Below, in pieces: positions 1 to 5,356 of a DNA stretch of 5,356 bases. The stretch is from Candidatus Dormiibacterota bacterium. Its GTDB lineage: Bacteria; Chloroflexota; Dormibacteria; Aeolococcales; Bog-877. Position 1 is the first letter of the stretch; each line of letters starts with the position of its first letter. The notes beneath the pieces are model-generated. The model was given only the letters and a program-made list of their open reading frames with translations. It searched no databases and was not told the DNA's origin. The stretch is from assembly GCA_003135035.1 (NCBI GenBank), contig PLDE01000180.1:2332-7687 (forward strand), read 5' to 3'. A program made the translations under genes and the position numbers.

Positions 1-165
1 CTTGCGCTAACCGAACAGGATCCCGGCGCAGCGCGCACGGAGATGCGCCATCACCTGGAGCGGGTCGAGCGCGACACGGCCGGCAGCGGTGGCGGCCAGG
101 GATCCCGCCAAATTCACCACACCAGCGAAATCTCGCCGGTCGCCCGGGCAGCTGTGGCGAGATGA
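1..165 (+). CDS. GntR-family transcriptional regulator, FCD (FadR-type) domain, C-terminal end only
   Basis: Only the last 54 codons are present; the gene begins left of the window. Reading from base 1, the peptide starts LALTEQDPGAARTEMRHHLE and continues RVERD. This matches the final helices of the FCD ligand-binding domain of FadR/PdhR-type GntR regulators, where a pattern like 'aL..gDp.aAr.aMr.HL..v' closes the domain. About 28 further residues, rich in Gly and Ser and then in His, Ala and Arg, form a tail with no recognisable motif. The stop codon TGA (163-165) overlaps the ATG of E1 alpha (162-164), so the regulator is probably co-transcribed and translationally coupled with the dehydrogenase genes. 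In E. coli the related PdhR similarly precedes the pyruvate dehydrogenase genes and responds to pyruvate. By analogy, this protein may sense the substrate of the downstream pathway; that is inference. The DNA-binding winged helix lies outside the window, so the family call rests on a short C-terminal signature. Confidence 0.72.
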   Translation, partial: LALTEQDPGAARTEMRHHLERVERDTAGSGGGQGSRQIHHTSEISPVARAAVAR

Positions 166-1160
166 CCGACACCCAGGCCGCGGTCTCGACGCCCGCTCTG
201 GAAGGCAGTCCGGACTGGTTGCGCGCCTACCGCTTGATGCTCTCGATACGACTCTTCGAAGATCGGGTCAACGACCTCTACCAGCGCAAGATCATGCCCG
301 GGCTCGCCCACCTCTCAAGCGGGGAGGAGGGCGTCGCGGTAGGCGTCTGCACAGCGCTCCACGATGATGACTACATCACCAGCACCCACCGCGGCCACGG
401 CCACTGTCTGGCCAAGGGAGCGGAACCCAAGCTGATGTTTGCCGAGCTTCTGGGCAAGGCCGCGGGCTACTGCGGTGGCAAGGGCGGCTCGATGCACATA
501 GCCGACCAGCAGCGAGGCAATCTGGGCGCCAATGCCATCGTTGGCGGGTCTCTTGGTATCGCCACAGGGGCTGGACTTTCCATCAAGCAGCGGGGCACCA
601 CTCAGGTCGCGGTGAGTTTTATCGGTGACGGCGCGCTCGGCCAGGGAGTGCTCTACGAGGTGATGAACATGGCCTCCCTGTGGCAGCTCCCGGTCATCTA
701 TGTCTGCGAAAACAACCTCTACGGTGAGTACACCCTGGGCTCGGAAACCATCGCCGGTCAGCCGCTCGACCGGGCCGCCGCCTTCGCCATCCCCGCCCTC
801 GAGGTGGACGGCCAGGACGTGCGCGCCGTCTACCGGGCCACCGCCGAGGCAGTAGCTCGGGCTCGCCGCGGAGAGGGCCCCAGCTTTCTTCTCTGCTCCA
901 CCTATCGCTACTTCGGTCACCACGTCGGTGACGTCGATCGCGGCTACTACCGAAGTCGCGACGAGGAGCAGCTCTGGCGGACGCAGCGGGATCCCATCAC
1001 CTTGGCCAGGGTCTGGCTCGAGGCGGAGGGGTTGGCCGACTCGGCCGGGCTCGAGGAGCTCGCCGATCAGCTCGGCCGAGAACTGGAGGCGGCGGCTGAG
1101 TTCGCCATCGCGGCACCATTTCCCGAGCTTGACCAAGTGGCAACTGATGTCTTTGCCTGA
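162..1160 (+). CDS. Thiamine-diphosphate-dependent 2-oxoacid/acetoin dehydrogenase E1 component, alpha subunit
   Basis: This 332-residue protein is the alpha half of a heterotetrameric E1 that decarboxylates a 2-oxoacid (or cleaves acetoin) on thiamine diphosphate and reductively acylates the lipoyl group of E2, in the cytoplasm. Visible motifs are the start of the fold at DWLRAYRLMLSIRLFE (18-33), the conserved RGHG (77-80, H79), GKGGSMH (106-112), and the ThDP/Mg motif GDG (155-157) followed after 26 residues by NN (184-185), within the usual GDG-X24-27-NN spacing. The C-terminal loop TYRYFGHHVGD (247-257) corresponds to the YR..GHS..D loop of PDH E1 alpha, and RDPI (276-279) is typical. 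Length is normal for AcoA/PdhA-type subunits. The start at ATG 162 leaves about 17 residues before the fold, and no better start exists. There is no clear Shine-Dalgarno, so expression probably relies on coupling to the upstream regulator through the ATGA overlap. Pyruvate, branched-chain and acetoin-type subunits are hard to separate by eye. The AcoA-like class is favoured, substrate undetermined. Confidence 0.93.
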   Translation: MTDTQAAVSTPALEGSPDWLRAYRLMLSIRLFEDRVNDLYQRKIMPGLAHLSSGEEGVAVGVCTALHDDDYITSTHRGHGHCLAKGAEPKLMFAELLGKAAGYCGGKGGSMHIADQQRGNLGANAIVGGSLGIATGAGLSIKQRGTTQVAVSFIGDGALGQGVLYEVMNMASLWQLPVIYVCENNLYGEYTLGSETIAGQPLDRAAAFAIPALEVDGQDVRAVYRATAEAVARARRGEGPSFLLCSTYRYFGHHVGDVDRGYYRSRDEEQLWRTQRDPITLARVWLEAEGLADSAGLEELADQLGRELEAAAEFAIAAPFPELDQVATDVFA

Positions 1161-2178
1161 GACAGAGGTCGAGGCGGTGACCGAGGAACTGACCATGGCC
1201 CAGGCGATTCGCCAGGCCATCGCCGAGGAAATGCGCCGCGACGAGAGCGTGTTTGTCATCGGCGAGGACGTTGCCGAGGCGGGCACTCCCTTCAAGGTAC
1301 TGAGCGGCCTGGTTGAAGAGTTCGGCACGGCTCGCGTCCTCGACACGCCCATCTCGGAGCCGGGATTCACGGGCATGGGAGTCGGCGCCGCCATGACCGG
1401 CCGGCGGCCGGTGGTGGACATCATGTTTGGCGACTTCCTCGGCCTGGCGATGGACCAGATCGCCAACCAGGCGGCCAAGGTCCACTACATGTCGGGGGGG
1501 AAACTGAGCGTGCCGCTGACGATTCGCACCACCATGGGGGCCACACGCCGCTCCGCGGCCCAGCACAGCCAGAGCCTGCACGCCTGGGTGAGCCATATCC
1601 CGGGGCTCAAGGTCGTGCTGCCGAGCACCCCCTATGACGCCAAGGGGCTAATGAAGAGTGCGATCCGGGACAACAGTCCGGTTGTCTTCTTTGAGGACAA
1701 GATGAACTATCAGCAGCGCGGTCAGGTACCCGTTGCCGAGTACACGTTGCCACTGGGAGTGGCCGACATCAAGCGACCGGGCCGAGACGTCAGCCTGATT
1801 GCCACCAGCAGCATGGTTCTGGTGGCGCTGGAGGTGGCCCAGGTCCTCGCCGACGAGGGTATCGAGTGCGAGGTCGTCGATCCCCGAACCACTGTTCCGC
1901 TTGATCGAGAGACCCTCATCGAGTCGGTGCGCCGAACTTCCCGAGCGGTGGTGGTCGACGAGGGTCATCGCAGTTACGGGGTCGGGGCCGAACTGGCGGC
2001 GGTGGTCGCCGAAGGGGCCTTCTACTTCCTCGATGCACCGGTGCGGCGGCTCGGGGCCATGGACGTTCCGATTCCCTTCTCGCCGGTGCTCGAAGATCTG
2101 ACCGTGCCCACGGCCGAGACGCTGGCCGAGACGGTGCGTGAACTGTGCGGTGGAAAGACCAGGGAGGGGAGGGCATGA
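1147..2178 (+). CDS. 2-oxoacid/acetoin dehydrogenase E1 component, beta subunit
   Basis: This is the beta subunit that pairs with the preceding alpha subunit; it supplies the other half of the thiamine diphosphate site and the catalytic Glu. With ATG 1147 it has 343 residues, a normal length. Motifs in order: TMAQAIRQAIAEEMRRD (16-32), VFVIGEDV (35-42), DTPISEPGFTGMGVGAAM (66-83) with E71 as the expected thiazolium-activating Glu, YMSGG (114-118), AAQHSQSLHAW (137-147) with conserved H140, PGLKVVLPSTPYDAKGL (152-168), VVFFE (179-183), VVDPRT (243-248), DEGH (271-274) and VPIPFSPVLE (307-316). The last is typical of AcoB/PdhB-like beta chains. The gene overlaps E1 alpha by 14 bases. The start is uncertain: GTG 1177, in frame, gives a protein beginning V-TEELTMAQAI and sits 8 bases after AGAGG (1164-1168), whereas ATG 1147 has only the weak AAGTGG upstream. 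The stop overlaps the ATG of the M24 gene (ATGA). Confidence 0.93.
   Translation: MSLPETEVEAVTEELTMAQAIRQAIAEEMRRDESVFVIGEDVAEAGTPFKVLSGLVEEFGTARVLDTPISEPGFTGMGVGAAMTGRRPVVDIMFGDFLGLAMDQIANQAAKVHYMSGGKLSVPLTIRTTMGATRRSAAQHSQSLHAWVSHIPGLKVVLPSTPYDAKGLMKSAIRDNSPVVFFEDKMNYQQRGQVPVAEYTLPLGVADIKRPGRDVSLIATSSMVLVALEVAQVLADEGIECEVVDPRTTVPLDRETLIESVRRTSRAVVVDEGHRSYGVGAELAAVVAEGAFYFLDAPVRRLGAMDVPIPFSPVLEDLTVPTAETLAETVRELCGGKTREGRA
1164..1168 (+). promoter_or_regulatory. Possible ribosome binding site favouring a GTG start at 1177 for E1 beta
   Basis: AGAGG lies 8 bases before an in-frame GTG at 1177. Starting there would remove ten residues from the E1 beta N-terminus and leave a 16-base gap after the E1 alpha stop. 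It is a better Shine-Dalgarno match than AAGTGG (1135-1140), which precedes ATG 1147. The sequence does not decide between them. Confidence 0.4.
2161..2173 (+). promoter_or_regulatory. Strong Shine-Dalgarno for the M24 gene
   Basis: An uninterrupted purine run, AGGGAGGGGAGGG, sits immediately before ATG 2175; its AGGGAGG part has a spacing of about 7 bases. It decides the start of the M24 protein at 2175 over the in-frame upstream ATG at 2145. It is the strongest ribosome binding site in the window and suggests high translation of this gene despite its internal operon position. Confidence 0.75.
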
Positions 2179-3530
2179 GCCAGCTGACGCGTACCTACGG
2201 GCTGGGAGCGGTCGACTGGGAGGCCCGCGTCGACTACGACCGGCTCCGCACCACCCGGCTGGCGCGGATCAAGGGGGTGCTCGAAGAGTCGGAGCTGGGG
2301 GCGTTGCTCTGCTTCGACATGAACAACAGCCGCTACATCACAGCCACTCACATCGGCACCTGGGCGATCGACAAGCTGACACGTTTCTCGCTGCTTCCCC
2401 GCAACGACGAGCCGATCATGTGGGACTTCGGCTCGGCGGCCAGGCACCATCAGATCTTCTGTCCTTGGCTCGGCGAGGAGCGCTCGCGGGCCGGGATTGC
2501 CACCATGAGAGGGGGTTTCGACCCCGCGGCGGGACGCGCCCAGGAGGTCGCTCGCAAAATCCGGGTCGAGCTGGAGGAGCGCGGCCTCGCGGCCGAGCCT
2601 CTGGGCGTGGATATCGTCGAGATGCCGATCCTGGCCGCCCTGCAGGCAGAGGGCCTCAAGGTGGTCGACGGGCAGCAGCTTATGCAGCGCGCTCGGATGA
2701 TCAAAAGCCAGGATGAGATCACCCTGCTCAGCACCGCGTGCGCCATGGTCGATGCCGCCTACGACCAGCTCTATCAGGCGCTCCGGCCGGGCATTCGCGA
2801 GAACGAGTGCGTGGGGCTAGTCGCCAAGGTCCTCTACGACCTCGGTTCGGAGCATGTCGAGGGGGTCAACGCGATTTCGGGCGAGCGAGCCACTCCCCAT
2901 CCCCACGTCTACTCGGACCGGTTGCTGCGCCCGGGCGACCCCGCTTACTTCGACATCCTCCACGCCGTCAACGGCTACCGCACCTGTTACTACCGCACCT
3001 TCGCGGTGGGATCGGCGGGGCGGGACCTGGGGGACGCCTACCAACACTGTCGCGAACTCGTCGACCTGGCGATCGCCAAGGTTAGACCGGGGGCGACCAC
3101 GGCCGATGTGGTGTCGGTTTGGCCGCGGGCCGAGGAGTTCGGCTTTGCCAGCGAGGAGGCGGCCTTCGGTCTTCAGTTCGGCCACGGGGTAGGCCTGTCG
3201 ATCTGGGAGAAGCCGATCTTCAGTCACCTGGTTTCCGACGAGCATCCCGAGGAGTTAGTCGAGGGGATGGTCTTCGCGCTGGAGACCTTCTGGCCGTCCA
3301 AGGATGGCTGGACCGCGGCTCGAATTGAGGAGGAGGTGGTGGTGACCGCCACCGGGTGTGAGGTAATCACCCGCTTCCCGGCCGAGCGTCTGATGGTCGC
3401 GGGACAGCGTTACTACACCGTCGGCGGACCTTTGCCGACCACCCGGGAGACGGAATCTCACCGCAACAATTTGGAGCAGTTGGCGGACACCGCCCGCGGG
3501 GCGATGGCCAGCCCTTCCGGGCAGCCGTGA
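2175..3530 (+). CDS. M24-family (Xaa-Pro peptidase/creatinase fold) hydrolase with altered metal site
   Basis: This 451-residue protein has the two-domain layout of prolidases, aminopeptidase P and creatinase. The N-terminal domain (about 20-165) includes GALLCFDMNNSRYIT (42-56) and IMWDFGSAAR (81-90). The C-terminal pita-bread domain follows KSQDEITLL (177-185), the usual domain boundary. In the catalytic domain SGERATPH (235-242) matches the 'sG.n...pH' loop with H242. The first metal Asp is D260 (AYFDI). An ungapped match to the canonical 'GY..D.TRTF' segment puts Cys, C271, where the second Asp should be (GYRTCYYRTF, 267-276). GHG (336-338) gives ligand H337, but the following 'HE' is W344-E345. 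E370 (FALE) and E385 (RIEEE) fill the two Glu ligand positions. The 451-residue length is near DddP-like and prolidase-like members. ATG 2175 overlaps the E1 beta stop (ATGA) and has a strong ribosome binding site. No signal peptide, so it is presumably cytoplasmic. The altered site argues against assuming proline peptidase activity; a C-N or other bond in a small molecule is possible but unproven. Confidence 0.88.
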   Translation: MSQLTRTYGLGAVDWEARVDYDRLRTTRLARIKGVLEESELGALLCFDMNNSRYITATHIGTWAIDKLTRFSLLPRNDEPIMWDFGSAARHHQIFCPWLGEERSRAGIATMRGGFDPAAGRAQEVARKIRVELEERGLAAEPLGVDIVEMPILAALQAEGLKVVDGQQLMQRARMIKSQDEITLLSTACAMVDAAYDQLYQALRPGIRENECVGLVAKVLYDLGSEHVEGVNAISGERATPHPHVYSDRLLRPGDPAYFDILHAVNGYRTCYYRTFAVGSAGRDLGDAYQHCRELVDLAIAKVRPGATTADVVSVWPRAEEFGFASEEAAFGLQFGHGVGLSIWEKPIFSHLVSDEHPEELVEGMVFALETFWPSKDGWTAARIEEEVVVTATGCEVITRFPAERLMVAGQRYYTVGGPLPTTRETESHRNNLEQLADTARGAMASPSGQP

Positions 3531-3532
3531 GC

Positions 3533-3540
3533 AAGGTGAG
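3533..3540 (+). promoter_or_regulatory. Shine-Dalgarno for the E2 gene
   Basis: AAGGTGAG lies in the 12-base gap between the M24 stop and the GTG start of E2 at 3543; AAGG is spaced 6 bases from the GTG. It supports GTG 3543 as the start. Starting at ATG 3561 would delete the first beta strand (VEVIMPALG) of the lipoyl domain. Confidence 0.6.
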
Positions 3541-3542
3541 TC

Positions 3543-4718
3543 GTGGCGGTTGAGGTGATCATGCCGGCCTTGGGTCTGGCCCAGGAGACGGGACGTCTGC
3601 TGCGCTGGATCAAGCAAGAAGGAGAGGAGGTCTCTCGGGGAGACCCCCTCATGGAGATCGAGACGGACAAGTCGACCGTGGAGATCGAGGCTCCCGGCAA
3701 GGGAGTTCTGAGCGGCGTCCGAGTGCAAGCGGGGGAGGAGGTCGAGGTGGGAACCGGGATGGCCTGGCTCTTGGCTCCGGGCGAGAGTCTTCCCGCCCCG
3801 GAGCCAACTCGGGACGCGTCGGCGCCCGCGACCCCGGCCCCGCAGGTGTCGAGTCCGGAGAAAGCGTCTCCGGCACCGGCTGCTGGGAAGGATGGCCACC
3901 AGCAGGCCCGGGTCGCCGCCTCGCCGCTGGCGCGGAGGCTGGCCCGGGAGAGTGGAGTCGTGCTTCGCCCGGGCGGCGGAGGTGGCCCGCAAGGTGCCTA
4001 CCTGGCAGCAGACCTGGCTAACCCTCCGGCCGCTGCCCGGGGGATGGACTCAGCTCGGCGCCGTATGGCCATCCACACCACCCAGGTCTGGACCACGACA
4101 CCGCATTTCTATCTGGGCCGGGACGTCCGGGCACGGCGGCTTCGCGACTGGCGCGGGGCGCTGCGCCAGCGATCAGGTCAGCCCGTCACGGTTACCGATC
4201 TCCTGCTGCGGACGGTGGGAGCGGCCTTGCGGGAGCACCCCGAGATGTCCGACTACTGGAAAGACGGGGAGATTCACCATCGCGAGGGGGTAGCCGTGGG
4301 CCTGGCCATCGCCACCACTCGCGGTCTCCTCCTGGCCACCCTGCGCGACCCGGACCGGCTTGGCGTGACTGGATTGGTCGCCGCCCGCGGCGAGCTGGTC
4401 GGGCGCGCTCAGGCGGGCAAGCTCGCGAGAACAGATTTGGAGCCGGCGAGCATCACCATCAGCAACCTGGGAATGTTCGGAGTCGATCACTTTCAGGCGA
4501 TCCTTACCGAGGGCCAGAGCTCGCTTCTGGCAGTCGGACGAATCCGCGACCAGGTCATCCCCATCGACGGTCAGCCGGCGGTTGAGCCGGTTCTGTCCCT
4601 CAGTCTGACCTGCGACCACCGCGTCCTTGACGGCGCCCTGGCAGCCCCCTTCTTAGCCGCCTTGGTGGAATACCTCGAGGAGCCGGCCCTGCTGCTCGAC
4701 TTGGGTAGCGTCAGCTAG
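3543..4718 (+). CDS. Dihydrolipoamide acyltransferase (E2) of the 2-oxoacid/acetoin dehydrogenase complex
   Basis: This 391-residue E2 carries the swinging lipoyl arm and transfers the acyl group from E1 to CoA. It has one lipoyl domain (1-80) with the lipoylated lysine at K43 in EIETDKSTVEIEA (38-50). An Ala/Pro/Ser-rich linker (about 81-123) follows. The peripheral subunit-binding domain (about 126-159) starts ASPLARRLARESGVVLR. The acyltransferase core (about 168-391) contains PHFYLGRDV (187-195), ITISNLGMFG (304-313) and the active-site motif DHRVLDGA (358-365) with H359 and D363. One lipoyl domain and about 390 residues fit AcoC/BkdB-sized E2s. In the binding domain an ungapped match to the Bacillus/Geobacillus E2 puts Ala (A152) where 'NGRV' carries an Arg important for E3/E1 contact, within a run of five Gly (144-148). 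GTG start at 3543, 12 bases after the M24 stop. No E3 gene follows; the last 8 bases overlap the opposing transporter gene. Confidence 0.93.
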   Translation: MAVEVIMPALGLAQETGRLLRWIKQEGEEVSRGDPLMEIETDKSTVEIEAPGKGVLSGVRVQAGEEVEVGTGMAWLLAPGESLPAPEPTRDASAPATPAPQVSSPEKASPAPAAGKDGHQQARVAASPLARRLARESGVVLRPGGGGGPQGAYLAADLANPPAAARGMDSARRRMAIHTTQVWTTTPHFYLGRDVRARRLRDWRGALRQRSGQPVTVTDLLLRTVGAALREHPEMSDYWKDGEIHHREGVAVGLAIATTRGLLLATLRDPDRLGVTGLVAARGELVGRAQAGKLARTDLEPASITISNLGMFGVDHFQAILTEGQSSLLAVGRIRDQVIPIDGQPAVEPVLSLSLTCDHRVLDGALAAPFLAALVEYLEEPALLLDLGSVS

Positions 4719-5355
4719 GCCCCGGCCCGACACCACTCCGCTCTGGCTGTTGCGTCGAGGCGCCCAGATAGAGGGCACCGATCTCGGGGTGATTGAGAAC
4801 CTCTTCTCCAGTGCCGTTGAGCCGGACGCGGCCGGTCTCGAGCACCACCCCGTGATCGCTGAGTCGCAGGCCGGCCCGGGCATTTTGTTCGACCAAGAGG
4901 ATTGTCCGACCCTCCTTGTGCATCAGCCTGATCGACTCAAAGACCGTTCTTCTGGTCTTGGGATCGAGCCCCATCGAGGGCTCATCGAGGATGACCAGGG
5001 CGGGGTCGAGCATCAGGCACCGGGCGAACTCAACCAGCCGCTGCTGTCCCCCGGAGAGACTGCCCGCCTTGGCACCGGCTCGCTCCAGGATCAAAGGGAA
5101 CGACTGCTGCAACTGGCGAAGTCGACTCGCAACCAGGTGCCGGTCGCGAAGAATGAAGCCGCCCAGCTCGACATTGGCCTGAACCGACATCTCCGGAAAG
5201 AGGGAGTGGTTCTGGGGTACCTGCACCACGCCCTGGCCGAGGATTTGCTGTGGCGACTTGCCGACGATCGACTTACCCCGCAAGCGAATCGCACCGCTGC
5301 GGATGGGGAGCACCCCACTGATGGCCGCCAGTAGAGTGGATTTGCCGGCGCCGTT
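4711..5355 (-). CDS. livF: LivF-type branched-chain amino acid ABC transporter ATP-binding protein, N-terminus cut by window edge
   Basis: The 214 residues in the window belong to a cytoplasmic ATPase of the HAAT (branched-chain amino acid-type) importers, which works with LivG, the permeases LivH/LivM and a periplasmic or lipid-anchored binding protein. Reading the - strand from 5355: Walker A NGAGKST, Q-loop VVQVPQN followed by HSLFPEMSV, the ABC signature LSGGQQ (5041-5058), Walker B LVILDEP (4978-4998), then SMGLDP and TILLVEQNA. LivF proteins carry Gln in LVEQN where most ABC ATPases have the H-loop His, which supports LivF over LivG. The ending, LNGTGEEVLNHPEIGALYLG, is also LivF-typical. 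Roughly 35-40 N-terminal residues lie right of the window. The stop (complement of 4711-4713) overlaps the convergent E2 gene by 8 bases. HAAT importers also carry amides, urea and aromatic acids, so the substrate is open; feeding the adjacent dehydrogenase operon is inference. Confidence 0.93.
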   Translation of the reverse strand, partial: NGAGKSTLLAAISGVLPIRSGAIRLRGKSIVGKSPQQILGQGVVQVPQNHSLFPEMSVQANVELGGFILRDRHLVASRLRQLQQSFPLILERAGAKAGSLSGGQQRLVEFARCLMLDPALVILDEPSMGLDPKTRRTVFESIRLMHKEGRTILLVEQNARAGLRLSDHGVVLETGRVRLNGTGEEVLNHPEIGALYLGASTQQPERSGVGPGPS

Positions 5356-5356
5356 G

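Noticed and set aside
315..1478. Long antisense open frame (387 codons) opposite E1 alpha and E1 beta
   Set aside because: It is a GC-rich shadow of two clearly conserved genes, shows low-complexity composition without family motifs, and spans the E1 alpha/E1 beta junction.
3334..3353. Small inverted repeat GGTGG...CCACC as a possible regulatory hairpin
   Set aside because: It lies inside the conserved RIEEEVVVT coding segment of the M24 gene and is explained by codon choice in GC-rich sequence.
2175..3530. Assigning the M24 protein as DMSP lyase DddP
   Set aside because: There is a general resemblance (MWD segment, FGHGVG, length), but the paired Asp of the DddP metal site (FDTD) reads FDIL and the third Asp is Cys; the neighbours are not DMSP genes.
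2175..3530. Assigning the M24 protein as creatinase
   Set aside because: The GY.T pattern near the second ligand is creatinase-like, but D260, H337, E370 and E385 are kept as in metal-dependent members, and no sarcosine pathway gene is nearby.
3255..3992. Antisense open frame (245 codons) across the M24/E2 junction
   Set aside because: Arg/Gly/Leu-rich shadow translation opposite two well-supported genes, with no motif or ribosome binding site.
3561..4718. ATG 3561 as the E2 start, preceded by GAGGTG
   Set aside because: It would remove the first strand of the lipoyl domain; GTG 3543 keeps the whole domain and has its own Shine-Dalgarno.
4750..5334. Open frame of 194 codons on the + strand opposite livF
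   Set aside because: It mirrors the LivF coding sequence, which has all ABC ATPase motifs on the other strand; the + strand translation has no recognisable domain.

Overview
The window is a compact, fully coding stretch of a high-GC bacterial chromosome (G+C looks like about two thirds, with G/C favoured in third codon positions). Tight gene packing, stop/start overlaps, recognisable Shine-Dalgarno sequences and GTG starts all indicate a bacterium. The sequence alone does not fix the phylum. A GntR/FCD regulator, an AcoAB-like E1 pair and a LivF-type ATPase are common in soil or environmental Actinobacteriota, Chloroflexota and Proteobacteria, so any placement would be a guess. No RNA gene, insertion sequence, CRISPR array or prophage sign was seen.

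Layout. Bases 1-165 are the 3' end of a GntR-family (FadR/FCD-type) regulator. It overlaps by ATGA the start of a five-gene co-directional block on the + strand: regulator, E1 alpha (162-1160), E1 beta (1147-2178), an M24 (Xaa-Pro peptidase/creatinase fold) protein (2175-3530) and a lipoyl E2 acyltransferase (3543-4718). Each junction is an overlap or a 12-base gap, so this reads as one operon. On the - strand, converging on the E2 gene and overlapping its last 8 bases, is the 3' part of a LivF-type ABC transporter ATPase (4711-5355, running off the right edge at its Walker A motif).

How the genes could work together. E1 alpha, E1 beta and E2 make up a 2-oxoacid or acetoin dehydrogenase complex that oxidatively cleaves its substrate and passes the acyl group to CoA through a lipoyl-lysine. 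The E3 (dihydrolipoamide dehydrogenase) gene is not in the window and must lie elsewhere. The unusual member is the M24 protein, placed between E1 beta and E2. It keeps the fold's signature motifs, but a canonical metal-ligand Asp is replaced by Cys (C271) and the usual second His of the GHG...HE motif by Trp (W344), so it is probably not an ordinary proline peptidase. With a small-molecule-type regulator and a Liv-type importer next door, the simplest inference is a substrate-specific catabolic module: import, hydrolysis or lyase reaction by the M24 protein, then oxidation of the product by the dehydrogenase. The substrate cannot be read from the sequence.
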